This document shows positions 41,903-50,931 of a stretch of DNA of 61,793 bases, piece after piece. Made by a program: the position numbers and the translations under genes. The notes below the pieces were generated by a model that saw only the letters and a program-made list of their open reading frames with translations, did no database searches and was not told where the DNA came from. Origin of the DNA: Flavobacterium sp. (GTDB taxonomy: Bacteria; Bacteroidota; Bacteroidia; Flavobacteriales; Flavobacteriaceae); NCBI RefSeq assembly GCF_030146175.1, contig NZ_JASLCE010000104.1, positions 1-61,793 of the forward strand. Reading direction: 5' to 3'. Position 1 is the stretch's first letter, and each line of letters opens with the position of its first letter.

Positions 41903-42466
41903 TTATTTTCGTATAATTTTTACCTCACTGTTTCCAGACAGTTTTATGATAGTCGACGGTTTACCGCCAATTTTATCGTGGTGCAAATTTACAACATAGT
42001 CTACGCCTTGCAAAATTGCCGGGCTTATTTCTTTAAACGATTTTGGTGTTGGTTCGCCACTAATGTTTGCCGAAGTAGAAACCAACGGAACTTTCATCCG
42101 TTCCATTAGCTTAAAACAAAAAGGTTCTTTAACGATTCGCATCCCTAAAGTATTATCCTGACCGATGATATTTGGCGCGACATTTCTCGGATTATCCAAG
42201 ATCAGTGTGGTTGGTTTTTCGGATAAATCGAGGATTTGCCAGGCTACTTCCGGAATATCTTTAAAAACATTGTATACCATACGATCCCCGTTCATCAGGA
42301 CGATCATGCTTTTACTTTCTTCCCGTTGTTTGAGCGCGTATATCTTTTTTACGGCTTCCGGATTGGTCGCATCACAACCGATTCCCCAAACCGTATCGGT
42401 TGGATATAGGATGATTCCTCCGTTTTTGATCACTTCGTAGGCTTTATGAATTTCTTCTGCAATCAT
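41903..42466 (-). CDS. tsaC: L-threonylcarbamoyladenylate synthase (TsaC/YwlC)
   Basis: Makes threonylcarbamoyl-AMP, the precursor for the t6A37 modification of ANN-decoding tRNAs. The 187-residue protein is a stand-alone YrdC domain: GGIILYPTDTVWGIGCDATN (residues 16-35), IYALKQREESKSMIVL, and the late motif PLVSTSANISGEPTP (near 130). The partners TsaB, D and E are not in this window. It is followed by cca, another tRNA gene, which makes a shared transcript sensible. Confidence 0.96.
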   Translation of the reverse strand: MIAEEIHKAYEVIKNGGIILYPTDTVWGIGCDATNPEAVKKIYALKQREESKSMIVLMNGDRMVYNVFKDIPEVAWQILDLSEKPTTLILDNPRNVAPNIIGQDNTLGMRIVKEPFCFKLMERMKVPLVSTSANISGEPTPKSFKEISPAILQGVDYVVNLHHDKIGGKPSTIIKLSGNSEVKIIRK

Positions 42467-42531
42467 TTTTTATTTATTTAGACTGTTTTTATAAATAGTT
42501 ACAGGAAGCGATTCTAAACAATACCAGCGAC

Positions 42532-43527
42532 TTAATCAAAAAAAGTGGTTATTATTTTAGCTAAGTCGTCGTTGAAAACAGCTTCTTCCTGTTCAATTTT
42601 TTTGCGATACGTATCAAAATGTTGGACTTCGTTTTCATATGCTGTAAAACAATGTTCTAACAAATCAATAATATTGCGTTCTTTACCCGGGATATAATCT
42701 ATTTTAAATTTATCCGGTATCGGAATATCTTCTGCAAAGTTAGCACTTCCTTTTTTGTTTGTAACTATAATACAGCCACACATTGCAGCTTCTCTCGGAA
42801 TACGGTCTTTACCGGGATGATTTCCAAAGTCGATATAAATTTTGGCACTGAGCAACAATTGCCGAACCTGAGACGGAGTCATGTTTGCTATCGGAACCCA
42901 ATCGAGTAGTGGTGCTTTTCGGATCAATTCCAGCGTTTCATTATATCCTTTTTTGGGATTGTATACAATCCTGTTGCTTTTATTTTGGTTGGTAAATGAT
43001 TTCCTTTTTAATTTATCGATAAAAATAGCGTCAAGATAGTCGGATAAATTATAAATATCGGTGACGTTTTTCGATTCCAGAAAATGCCGGGCATAATGTG
43101 ATTGTACCCAATGAGAGAGCAAGGGCTCCTTTTTAAAATCATAATGGCACACTGTTGGTTTTATTCCCAAAAAGCGTCGTAAGGAAAAGGGTTTTGGCCT
43201 AATGGCAGCCAAAAAGAAATCGACACTTAGCCACCAGATTACCTTATGAATTTTTTTATAGTGATAGATCATCCCGGTATAGATTTCGGGAAAGATGACG
43301 ATATTTTCCGAAGCATCTGTTATTGTATTGGTATAAGGGATTTTAAAACGCTTGTAAAAGTCATGCACCGGATCAGTGGATGCCTGTTGTCCGATATATA
43401 CCATTTTGGACTTAAATCCCATATTGAGGAGTTTGGATGCCAGCTGATGCATTAAAAAAGGCCCACCCGATGCAAAGTTCGCCGGGGCGATCACATAGAA
43501 TGTTGCCGTATTTTTATTTAATTTCAT
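42532..43527 (-). CDS. GT-B-fold glycosyltransferase, unassigned family
   Basis: A 331-residue protein. It starts ATFYVIAPANFASGGPFLMHQLASKL, a GT-B-like N-terminal Rossmann pattern, and the C-terminal part has IYIDFGNHPGKDRIPREAAMCGCIIVTNKKGSA, which resembles the donor-site region of family 4-like glycosyltransferases (Glu followed by CGC). ATG 43527 is chosen over the 43620 frame because MKLNKNTATF starts the fold and overlaps glf by only 14 bases. It is the last gene of the leftward glycan run. The donor and acceptor are unknown. Confidence 0.8.
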   Translation of the reverse strand: MKLNKNTATFYVIAPANFASGGPFLMHQLASKLLNMGFKSKMVYIGQQASTDPVHDFYKRFKIPYTNTITDASENIVIFPEIYTGMIYHYKKIHKVIWWLSVDFFLAAIRPKPFSLRRFLGIKPTVCHYDFKKEPLLSHWVQSHYARHFLESKNVTDIYNLSDYLDAIFIDKLKRKSFTNQNKSNRIVYNPKKGYNETLELIRKAPLLDWVPIANMTPSQVRQLLLSAKIYIDFGNHPGKDRIPREAAMCGCIIVTNKKGSANFAEDIPIPDKFKIDYIPGKERNIIDLLEHCFTAYENEVQHFDTYRKKIEQEEAVFNDDLAKIITTFFD

Positions 43528-44623
43528 AGTATTCGGTTTTAAATTTTCGAATGGCTGAAGAAATGATCTGGTGCATGTCGTAGTATTTATATTCGGCAAG
43601 TCTCCCTCCGAAAATGACATTAGTTCCTTTGGCTTTTAGGCAATACTTTTTATAAATTGCCTGATTTTTTTTATCGTTAACGGGATAAAACGCTTCTTTT
43701 TTCGAAGACCAGGATTCCGGATATTCTTTGGTGATAACCGTTTGTGGTTGCTTGCCAAATTCGAAATGTTTGTGTTCGATGATACGGGTATAAGGAACAG
43801 TCGCATCATTATAATTGACAATGGCATTACCCTGAAAATTGGAGCTATTGATAATTTCGTTTTCAAATCGGAGCGAGCGATATTCGAGTTCGCCAAATTC
43901 ATAATCAAAATATTCATCGATTTTTCCGGTAAAAACAATAGTCTTGGCCAGCGATTCAAAATAAGAGCGATCGTCAAAAAAATCAGTATTTAAGCGAACT
44001 TCCGTTCCTTCCAGTAATCCGTCAATAATTGTATTATAACCGCCAACCGGTATGCCCTGATAGGCATCATTAAAATAATTATTATTGAACGTATAACGCA
44101 CCGGAAGCCTTTTAATGATAAATGGCGGCAACTCGGTCGCTTTGCGTCCCCATTGCTTTTCGGTATATTCTTTAATCAAAGTTTCATAAATATCTTTACC
44201 AACCATTGAGAGTGCCTGTTCTTCCAGATTTGACGGATCTGAAACGCCAAACCGATCTACCTGGATATTAATTTTCGCCCGGGCTTCTTCGGGAGTTATA
44301 GCGCCCCATAACTGATAGAACGTATTCATATTAAAAGGCAGGTTGTAAAGCTTCCCTTTTGCAATAGTTACGGGACTATTGATGTAATGGTTAAAAGTGG
44401 TAAATTGATTGACGTAATCCCAGATGAATTTATCATTGGTGTGAAAAATATGAGCCCCATATTTGTGGGTTGTAATATCTTCTATTTTTTCACAATATAC
44501 ATTACCTCCCCGATGTGACCTTTTGTCAATAACGAGGCATTTTTTACCGATTTTAGTTGCTTCGTGGGCAAAAACAGCTCCAAAAAGCCCGGATCCTACA
44601 ATTAGAATGTCATAGTTTTTCAT
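43514..44623 (-). CDS. glf: UDP-galactopyranose mutase
   Basis: Interconverts UDP-galactopyranose and UDP-galactofuranose, so the cell's surface glycan probably contains galactofuranose. The 369-residue flavoprotein starts with the FAD motif YDILIVGSGLFGAVFA, followed by KRSHRGGNVY, the substrate region KYGAHIFHT, EYTEKQWGRKATELPP near 158 and YTRIIEHKHFE; the end GGRLAEYKYYDMHQII is diagnostic. ATG 44623 begins the fold directly; the frame to 44665 would overlap the next gene. It overlaps the following glycosyltransferase by 14 bases. Confidence 0.96.
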   Translation of the reverse strand: MKNYDILIVGSGLFGAVFAHEATKIGKKCLVIDKRSHRGGNVYCEKIEDITTHKYGAHIFHTNDKFIWDYVNQFTTFNHYINSPVTIAKGKLYNLPFNMNTFYQLWGAITPEEARAKINIQVDRFGVSDPSNLEEQALSMVGKDIYETLIKEYTEKQWGRKATELPPFIIKRLPVRYTFNNNYFNDAYQGIPVGGYNTIIDGLLEGTEVRLNTDFFDDRSYFESLAKTIVFTGKIDEYFDYEFGELEYRSLRFENEIINSSNFQGNAIVNYNDATVPYTRIIEHKHFEFGKQPQTVITKEYPESWSSKKEAFYPVNDKKNQAIYKKYCLKAKGTNVIFGGRLAEYKYYDMHQIISSAIRKFKTEYYEIK

Positions 44624-44636
44624 CTTGTTTATGGTG

Positions 44637-45755
44637 TTAAATTGAGGGTGAATCAGTTGTGGCAACAGCGTGTTGCCCGGATTGTATGGTGTTGGATTTA
44701 CGGAGGTTTAAAATCCGCTTCCAGACGGTAATAATGTCCTGTTTCTCATTTTCCAGACTGTATTCCTTCAGAATAGATTGTGAAGCTTTTATTTGCTTTT
44801 CAAAAAAAGTAGTAGGGGTCATTTCATAAAGGGCCAGAACCTCTTCAATCTTGTGAACAAAACCAATTATATCTCCATCCGGAATGGGGTATGAAAAGTC
44901 GGGATTAAAATATTCTTTACCAGCCCTGCCTGTAAAGCCGATCACAATACAACCGCAAGCCATAGCTTCTACAGGAGGGAGACCAAAACCTTCGAAATAA
45001 TTAAAGCTTAAAAAAATGTGGCTTTCCCTCATAATCTGAGCGACTTCCTGTTCGGTTTTATTATCAATGCTCACTAATGACCAGTCGCGTAAACTATTCC
45101 TATAGTTCAGAATGTTTAAAATCTGAACGATTTCGGTTTTCATTTTGCGAGGCATAAAGGCAATTTGCTTCTTTTTCTGCGGATGGTAATGGAACTTACT
45201 TTGATCAATACCAATTCGTATTCGGTAAACGGTAGTATTGGGAACGGCAAAGGACAAATAGTTTTTTGAATCTTCGGATACGGTTATCGTTGCAAGGATA
45301 TTTTGATCCGTATATTGTTTTTCATGGGGTAATTTTTCGATAGAATTATATAAAAACGAATAATAGCAATTTTGATTAAAAATCACCTTTCGGATATCTT
45401 TTTTAATTTTTAAGAAACCCAGACTAAAGATTTCCGGAAAAACAAATATTGCATTTTCATCAAGCTTAGGTGCTATAAACCGTTGTATGCCTAAAGTGAT
45501 TTTAGTGAAAATGCTTTTTAGAAATGAGGTTTTACCGGTTCTAAGACCTTGTCTGATCAATAAAAACAACGGAAGGTTGTATTCTAACCGGGTAGTATTT
45601 TCAAACCATTTATGACGAAAATGCCTTTTTTTATGAAGGATAACAGCATTAAAATTGTTCCGGTTTAAGATGTCTACCTGCCTGTATAATTGTTTGATAC
45701 CTCCGATTGGTGTTTTGGTATCCGGGCAAATAAAATAAATTTTTTGCTTCATCAT
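44637..45755 (-). CDS. Glycosyltransferase, GT4-like
   Basis: A 372-residue GT-B-fold protein. The N-terminus KIYFICPDTKTPIGGIKQLYRQVDILN matches the first Rossmann unit, and the C-terminal half has IFLSFNYFEGFGLPPVEAMACGCIVIGFTGRAGKEYF, the EGFGLPPVEA form of the family 4 retaining motif (E-x7-E). It lies 13 bases upstream of glf in the same run. A galactofuranosyl or other hexosyl transfer step is possible; the substrate cannot be read. Confidence 0.85.
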   Translation of the reverse strand: MMKQKIYFICPDTKTPIGGIKQLYRQVDILNRNNFNAVILHKKRHFRHKWFENTTRLEYNLPLFLLIRQGLRTGKTSFLKSIFTKITLGIQRFIAPKLDENAIFVFPEIFSLGFLKIKKDIRKVIFNQNCYYSFLYNSIEKLPHEKQYTDQNILATITVSEDSKNYLSFAVPNTTVYRIRIGIDQSKFHYHPQKKKQIAFMPRKMKTEIVQILNILNYRNSLRDWSLVSIDNKTEQEVAQIMRESHIFLSFNYFEGFGLPPVEAMACGCIVIGFTGRAGKEYFNPDFSYPIPDGDIIGFVHKIEEVLALYEMTPTTFFEKQIKASQSILKEYSLENEKQDIITVWKRILNLRKSNTIQSGQHAVATTDSPSI

Positions 45756-45761
45756 AATGGA

Positions 45762-46724
45762 CTATTTTATAGTTAATATTGAATGAACCCAGCTTTCGAG
45801 TGTATATTTTTGCCGTATTGCAATAGGAATTTCAGTATAGGGCGTAGCGAAAAAGGAATCCGGAATAGAAAAGGTGGTGTCGGTCCAGATAAAAATGTTA
45901 TTTGGATCGTAAAAATCATACGTTTTGATGTCTGGATTGGTCGTGATTAATTTTTTCTTTAAGCCGATTGCTTCAAAGGGACGAAAAGATAAGCCGGATT
46001 GATCGGGATGATGTATATCCAGAATAATTTGTGTATTGCCACTATAGGTGACAATTTCGGGAAATGGAATAATTTTATCCAGAAAGAGAATATCTGCTGT
46101 AGCGTGTTTTTTACGTATGCTTTTGTTTTTAGAAAACAGCAATGCTTTTGCATTTTTTCCGCTAGAGCTTAAGAGTTGGATGATGTGCTTTATTTGGGTA
46201 AAACGATGGTCGTAGGTGCCTAGAAAAAGGACATCATATTTAGGACCAGATGGTAGGGTTTCAGTAAAATAGAAATTTGTAGTAAAGTGTAATCCATATT
46301 GATCACAGTCGTTTTTGTCAAAACTATAATGAACATCGAAAAAAGGCATTGTCTCTTTCTGACCTTTTATTTTCGCAAAACTATCCCAATAATGAACAAT
46401 TGAATGTTTTGCTTTTTTGGTAACAAGAGATAATACTTTAGGGGAGAGCATATCGGGTCGGTTAACATACACGATATCGTAAGTGGGATATTCGTTTATT
46501 TTTTGAAGGATCACTTTTTGAGAATGTATTTTTTTGATATTCGTATTAAAACACCATTTCAAAAAGAAATTCAAACATCGTTCGCCACTATTTTTATAGT
46601 GATACGGATATCCGTTGGATAGGACCATAACGACGGTATAATCGGTAAAGTCCTCAAATCCTTTCAAGATGACTTTATAGAAGTCATAATGATCCGGAGC
46701 AATATATAAGATCCTTTTCTTCAT
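45762..46724 (-). CDS. Putative glycosyltransferase, paralogue of the gene at 52124
   Basis: A 320-residue protein that begins KKRILYIAPDHYDFYKVILKGFEDF. The C-terminal part QSGLSFRPFEAIGLKKKLITTN and YDPNNIFIW aligns with QTGLSFRVFEAMGMQKKLITDN and YNPNNILII of the gene at 52124, so the two are paralogues. The SFRxFEA motif resembles the Glu-containing donor loop of GT-B enzymes, so glycan synthesis is likely; relatives occur in capsule clusters. ATG 46724 starts the fold; 46772 is the alternative. The G+C of this gene is lower than its neighbours (about 29% in 46501-46620). Confidence 0.75.
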   Translation of the reverse strand: MKKRILYIAPDHYDFYKVILKGFEDFTDYTVVMVLSNGYPYHYKNSGERCLNFFLKWCFNTNIKKIHSQKVILQKINEYPTYDIVYVNRPDMLSPKVLSLVTKKAKHSIVHYWDSFAKIKGQKETMPFFDVHYSFDKNDCDQYGLHFTTNFYFTETLPSGPKYDVLFLGTYDHRFTQIKHIIQLLSSSGKNAKALLFSKNKSIRKKHATADILFLDKIIPFPEIVTYSGNTQIILDIHHPDQSGLSFRPFEAIGLKKKLITTNPDIKTYDFYDPNNIFIWTDTTFSIPDSFFATPYTEIPIAIRQKYTLESWVHSILTIK

Positions 46725-46926
46725 TAGACTTGATTTTATACAGCTGTTAATATATGTGTTGAATGCAGACAATAGCAGACCTGCCAGACAAGAGATTATC
46801 CTGTTCCGGAATTGTTTTTTGAAGTCTGTTAGATTGTTTTAATTTGAACAATAAAAACCCTGACCGAATTACAAACAGCGTTTATAATCGATGTAACAGT
46901 CGATGATCAAATTTTTAGGAGGGAAT

Positions 46927-47574
46927 TTAAAATGTTATCTCAGGTAATTCTTTTTTGATAACAGCAGGAACACCTGCAGCCATACAATTGTCTGGTAAAT
47001 CTTTGGTGACTACAGCTCCTGCGGCAATTATAACATTTCTTCCTATTGTAATTTTAGGGAGGATAGTGGCATTTGTCCCGATGTTACTATAGGCGCCAAT
47101 TTTACAATTACCGGAGATGTTTACACCAGGTGAAATTTCCGAAAATTCTCCAATATGACAATCATGGCCGATGGTACAATTTAGGTTAATTAGTGTCCCT
47201 TTTTGGACAATTATGTCATTTGTAAGGACGGTTCCAGTCATAATATTACATCCGGAGTCAATTTGATTCCCAAAACTGCCAATAACGGCTTTTGGGCTTA
47301 TTGTAGCAGTAAAGACACCACCAATAGCTTTGAATTTTTCATACAGGCGTTTTCGTAAAGCCGGATTTCCGATACCGATGGTAAAACGATTATCGGTATG
47401 CATAAAGTAGGCCGTAGCGTCGTCAAGGTTTGTAAGAACCGGAAAACGATCGTATAATACGGCTGGAATATCGGTGTTCACATCGTCATAGAAAACCAGA
47501 TTTTCGGTTTGTCCACTCTGATGTAATACTTCTAAAACTTCTTTAGCAAATCCTTTGGCTCCAACTATTAGCAT
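46927..47574 (-). CDS. NeuD/PglD-like sugar O- or N-acetyltransferase
   Basis: A 215-residue left-handed beta-helix acetyltransferase. The N-terminal part LIVGAKGFAKEVLEVLHQSG is the PglD/NeuD Rossmann-like substrate domain, and the C-terminal part has hexapeptide repeats (IGEFSEISPGVNISG, IGAYSNIGTNATILPKITIGRNVIIAAGAVVTKDLPDN) with the catalytic His likely in TIGHDCHIG. It overlaps the DegT aminotransferase by 7 bases, so the amino sugar made by that enzyme is probably acetylated here. Confidence 0.92.
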   Translation of the reverse strand: MLIVGAKGFAKEVLEVLHQSGQTENLVFYDDVNTDIPAVLYDRFPVLTNLDDATAYFMHTDNRFTIGIGNPALRKRLYEKFKAIGGVFTATISPKAVIGSFGNQIDSGCNIMTGTVLTNDIIVQKGTLINLNCTIGHDCHIGEFSEISPGVNISGNCKIGAYSNIGTNATILPKITIGRNVIIAAGAVVTKDLPDNCMAAGVPAVIKKELPEITF

Positions 47575-48650
47575 GCGTTTTGATTAATTAAGGTGGTTAT
47601 TTTTTCTAAGTCTTCCACGGTTAAACCAACATAAAGCGGTAACGAAAGTACACGTTGGGCTATCGATTCTGAAACCGGCATTGCCTGATCCGGTTGGTTC
47701 ACATATCCGATCGTGTTTAACGATGGATAAAAATATCTTCTCGGAATAATATTGTTGTCGTTTAATGCTTTTTGTACTTTTAAAAGTATAGCCTCAGAAG
47801 GTAGTATTATCGGGTAATAGCTATAATTCCAGATGGTTTCCGGTCGGATAGCCATGGTTTGCAATTGATTAAAATCGAGATGTTGGTTGTAAAAATCAAC
47901 TACTTTTTTTCGTTCGGACAAAATGGTTCCCATATGAGGCAAAACAGCCAGTCCCATAGCGGCCTGAAGTTCCGAAATTTTAGCATTAATCCCTAATCCG
48001 TGAAATTCCAACGGTCCGTTATGACCGAAATTATGACTGTAGAATAGTTTATGAAAAAGCGTTGCATCTTTACAAAACAGCGCGCCACCTTCTCCGGTAT
48101 GGAAAAGTTTGGTGGCATGGAAACTACAGGTACTCACATCGCCATAATTGAATAGTGATTCCTCTTTATAGGTTACGCCAAAAGCATGTGCGGCGTCATA
48201 AATCACCTTTAAGCCGTATTTTTTAGCGATGGCTTCAATCGCGTCTACTTCACAAGGGTTACCAAAGACATGCGTGGCTAAAATAGCGGTCGTTTTTGGA
48301 CTTATGGCAGCCTCGATCTGGGTTTCATCAATAGTAAGGTATTCCGGATGAATATCGACAAAAACAGGCGTGCAATTTTCCCATATAATAGAAGACGTCG
48401 TCGCTACATACGAAAACGGAGTAGTAATGATTTCCCCTTGTTTTCCCAGAATTTTAAGCGCGATTTGTAGCGGTACGGTTCCGTTGTTGGTGATGATCAT
48501 AGAATTGCTTTTCAGATAATCGGTTAATTTCTGTTCCAATTCCAATACCAGTTCACCCCGGTTAGTAAGCCATTTGTTTTCCCATATCCGTTCAAGTTGC
48601 TTTTCGTATTCTTTTAAATCCGGGAAAAAGGTTTTGGTTACTGTTATCAT
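47568..48650 (-). CDS. DegT/DnrJ/EryC1/StrS-family sugar aminotransferase
   Basis: A 360-residue PLP-dependent enzyme that transfers an amino group to a keto sugar nucleotide. The PLP lysine is in CSFHATKLFHTGEGGALF (near residue 184); TNNGTVPLQIALKIL near 56, TTPFSYVATTSSIIWENC near 78 and KVIYDAAHAFGV near 148 are family marks. It overlaps the acetyltransferase. The dehydratase that would make its substrate is not in this window, so the sugar cannot be named. No -7 element was found on the minus strand upstream of its ATG at 48650. Confidence 0.94.
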   Translation of the reverse strand: MITVTKTFFPDLKEYEKQLERIWENKWLTNRGELVLELEQKLTDYLKSNSMIITNNGTVPLQIALKILGKQGEIITTPFSYVATTSSIIWENCTPVFVDIHPEYLTIDETQIEAAISPKTTAILATHVFGNPCEVDAIEAIAKKYGLKVIYDAAHAFGVTYKEESLFNYGDVSTCSFHATKLFHTGEGGALFCKDATLFHKLFYSHNFGHNGPLEFHGLGINAKISELQAAMGLAVLPHMGTILSERKKVVDFYNQHLDFNQLQTMAIRPETIWNYSYYPIILPSEAILLKVQKALNDNNIIPRRYFYPSLNTIGYVNQPDQAMPVSESIAQRVLSLPLYVGLTVEDLEKITTLINQNAC

Positions 48651-48679
48651 TAATATGGGATTTGTAAATTTTATTTCTG

Positions 48680-48708
48680 TTGATAAACGAACTTAATGGT
48701 TACATTTG
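48680..48708 (+). promoter_or_regulatory. Strong predicted promoter of the rightward glycosyltransferase
   Basis: TTG (48680-48682), 18 bases, then TACATTTG (48701-48708): both elements match. The predicted leader to the ATG at 48807 is about 90 bases, long for this genome, with no clear hairpin. Confidence 0.6.
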
Positions 48709-48806
48709 TGCAGTAAAAATATAAAAAGTTAAGCAATCTAACCGTACCCAAACGGAATAAGATATCAATCAGATCGGGAGTGGCCGGATCGTAACCTAAA
48801 TTATAT

Positions 48807-49802
48807 ATGAAGCATTGCAGAAGTCAGGAAGAAATACTGGCCGATTGGAGCGGACAGGATATCCACAAGCCTTTAGTAAGTATTTTATGTGACACGTTTA
48901 AGCATGAAGCGTATTTAAGCGATGCGTTGGAAGGATTTTTAAGTCAGAAAACAAATTTTCCGTTTGAAATTATTGTCCATGAAGATGCCTCTCCAGACGG
49001 AACACCAGCAATATTAAAAGACTTTGAAAGCCGTTATCCGTTATTGATCAAGCCAATTTACCAGACCGAAAACCAATATTCCAATGCGGATGTCGATATT
49101 TGGGGCGATCATACTTTTCCGAAAGCGAAAGGAAAATACATTGCGCTTTGTGAAGGTGACGATTATTGGATTGATCCGTATAAATTGCAAAAACAGGTCG
49201 ATTTTCTGGAAGCCCACCCGGATTATGTTATAACATGGACCGACTTTTTAAACAAAAAAGGGGACGAATTGGTTCCAAACGATTTTAAAGAAACCTTACC
49301 CGAAGTGTATACCATCGATTTTGATACGATTTTCCGACCGTATTGCACCTATACGCTGACGTGTGTGTTTTTAAAATCGGCTGTAAAACCACAAGAGTAC
49401 AAGAGTTTCCGCTATTCCAAAGACAATACCTTATATGGTTTGGCACTTTGCAATGGAAAAGGAGCTTTCCTAAATTTTCAGGGCGGTGTGTACCGTTGGC
49501 ATGCCGGCGGAATTTATTCGTTAAAATCAGCTTTTTTCCAGCGTTATTCCTCCTATCTGAATGTAAAAGAAGTTTATGACAGGTTGCCACAGGCTCAAAC
49601 AGCAAACATACGGGAAGTAATCCAGTCGTTGCTAAAAGATTCTGCTTTTGAAGCTTTAAAGCTGTATAAAGATAAGGAAGCCTATGCTAAAGAACCTCAT
49701 CAGGCGGTACAGCTATTTTTAAAACAGGCATCGTTTGGAATGCGAATCAAATTCTGGCGACGTCATATTAAGATGAACTATTTCGGTATCAAATACAATT
49801 AA
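48807..49802 (+). CDS. Family-2 glycosyltransferase, rightward
   Basis: A 331-residue GT-A glycosyltransferase. PLVSILCDTFKHEAYLSDALEGFL is the GT2 start (near 22), EIIVHEDASPDGT (near 50) and ALCEGDDYWIDPYKL (near 113, with the EGDDYW motif) are the metal- and donor-binding sites. It is the only plus-strand gene in the glycan cluster and is a single unit with its own promoter and a strong terminator. The position between two leftward runs suggests separate insertion or separate control. Confidence 0.92.
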   Translation: MKHCRSQEEILADWSGQDIHKPLVSILCDTFKHEAYLSDALEGFLSQKTNFPFEIIVHEDASPDGTPAILKDFESRYPLLIKPIYQTENQYSNADVDIWGDHTFPKAKGKYIALCEGDDYWIDPYKLQKQVDFLEAHPDYVITWTDFLNKKGDELVPNDFKETLPEVYTIDFDTIFRPYCTYTLTCVFLKSAVKPQEYKSFRYSKDNTLYGLALCNGKGAFLNFQGGVYRWHAGGIYSLKSAFFQRYSSYLNVKEVYDRLPQAQTANIREVIQSLLKDSAFEALKLYKDKEAYAKEPHQAVQLFLKQASFGMRIKFWRRHIKMNYFGIKYN

Positions 49803-49830
49803 AAAAGAGGAACGTAGGTTCCTCTTTTTT
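49801..49830 (+). terminator. Intrinsic terminator after the rightward glycosyltransferase
   Basis: A perfect 13-base-pair stem (AAAAAAGAGGAAC / GTTCCTCTTTTTT) with a GTAG loop, beginning within the stop codon. The A/T symmetry allows function in both directions, and the leftward run ends nearby. Confidence 0.92.
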
Positions 49831-49900
49831 ATAATCTTGATGTGGTATAAAATGCCTAGTTTTGAATAAGAAACACATTGATTATCAGTTTGTAAGGGGG

Positions 49901-50911
49901 TTAAAATAGCGATTTCAGCATAATCAAAATACGATCAAACCAACGCACCTTTTGAAATACAGGCTTACCTTCGTTTTGGAGGTATTTTAATAGCGGTTTG
50001 TTAAACTCTTTCGATTTACGGATCGTACGTACCACAATCTGATAGAGCTGTTTTTCGAGTACCTTCTGGTCGAAAATACGGGATTCCCGGTTTTTTGCGA
50101 TTAATTTCTGAGCGGCGTCAACAGTAGCGATGACTTCCTGAGCCGATAATCCCCGTTTAAAGTCAAATGCATTCAGATAGCCTTCAATATCGGTGCTTTC
50201 AGGATTTATACCGAAGTCCTGTTGTAATTGTGCCAAACGAATATTGCGAAGCGAACGGTTTACGTTATCGATTTTGGTCTGACTGATATTCGTATCATGC
50301 CAACGGTAATCGAGTAACGATTCGGATACATTGGCAAATAGGGTAGTAGCACTCATTCGGTTCCATAATTCATAGTCTTCAATTGGAACAAAATCGTTGT
50401 CAAAACGGAAATCTTTTAAACAAGCCTTACGAAGCATTATCGTAGGATTTCCAATCGGATTATAAAAAAGAAAAGCCGTTCGAATAGCAAGATGTTCTGT
50501 GGGAAGGGCCATTAGTTTTCGTTTGCCATCCGGTTTAAAAAGGGTATAAAAGGTTCCGCAAACACCGATTTCCGGATTTTTTTTCAGGAATTCGATCTGC
50601 TTGGAAAAACGATCGGGCATGGCGATATCATCAGCATCCATCAAGGCGATAAATTCCCCTTTAGCCGTTGTAAAACCTTCATTTCGCAAACGAGCCGGGC
50701 CCACATTTTCTATTTTATCAACAAAAATAATACGGGAATCGGCCGCTGCATTTTTTTCGATTATGCTTTTACTGGTATCGGTCGATTTATCATTGAGCAC
50801 GATTAGTTCAAAATCGGTAAAACTTTGCTTCAGAATACTGTCAATCGTTTCCTGAAGGTATTTTTCGGCATTATATACCGGTATGATTACTGATAAAACG
50901 GGTTGGCTCAT
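49901..50911 (-). CDS. Family-2 glycosyltransferase
   Basis: A 336-residue GT-A enzyme. PVLSVIIPVYNAEKYLQETIDSIL (residues 3-26), ELIVLNDKSTDTS (near 37) and FIALMDADDIAMPDRF (near 88, the DxD) are classic. The central NPTIMLRKACLKDFRFDNDFVPIEDYELWNRM contains the ED base motif of GT2 proteins. It is the last gene of the leftward run that starts at dapD. ATG at 50911, 20 bases after the GT4 gene. Confidence 0.93.
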   Translation of the reverse strand: MSQPVLSVIIPVYNAEKYLQETIDSILKQSFTDFELIVLNDKSTDTSKSIIEKNAAADSRIIFVDKIENVGPARLRNEGFTTAKGEFIALMDADDIAMPDRFSKQIEFLKKNPEIGVCGTFYTLFKPDGKRKLMALPTEHLAIRTAFLFYNPIGNPTIMLRKACLKDFRFDNDFVPIEDYELWNRMSATTLFANVSESLLDYRWHDTNISQTKIDNVNRSLRNIRLAQLQQDFGINPESTDIEGYLNAFDFKRGLSAQEVIATVDAAQKLIAKNRESRIFDQKVLEKQLYQIVVRTIRKSKEFNKPLLKYLQNEGKPVFQKVRWFDRILIMLKSLF

Positions 50912-50931
50912 AACTAATTGATCAATAAAGG

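Noticed and set aside
44624..44665. N-terminal extension of glf to 44665
   Set aside because: The FAD-binding fold starts at the ATG 44623; the extension overlaps the upstream glycosyltransferase gene and has no family match.
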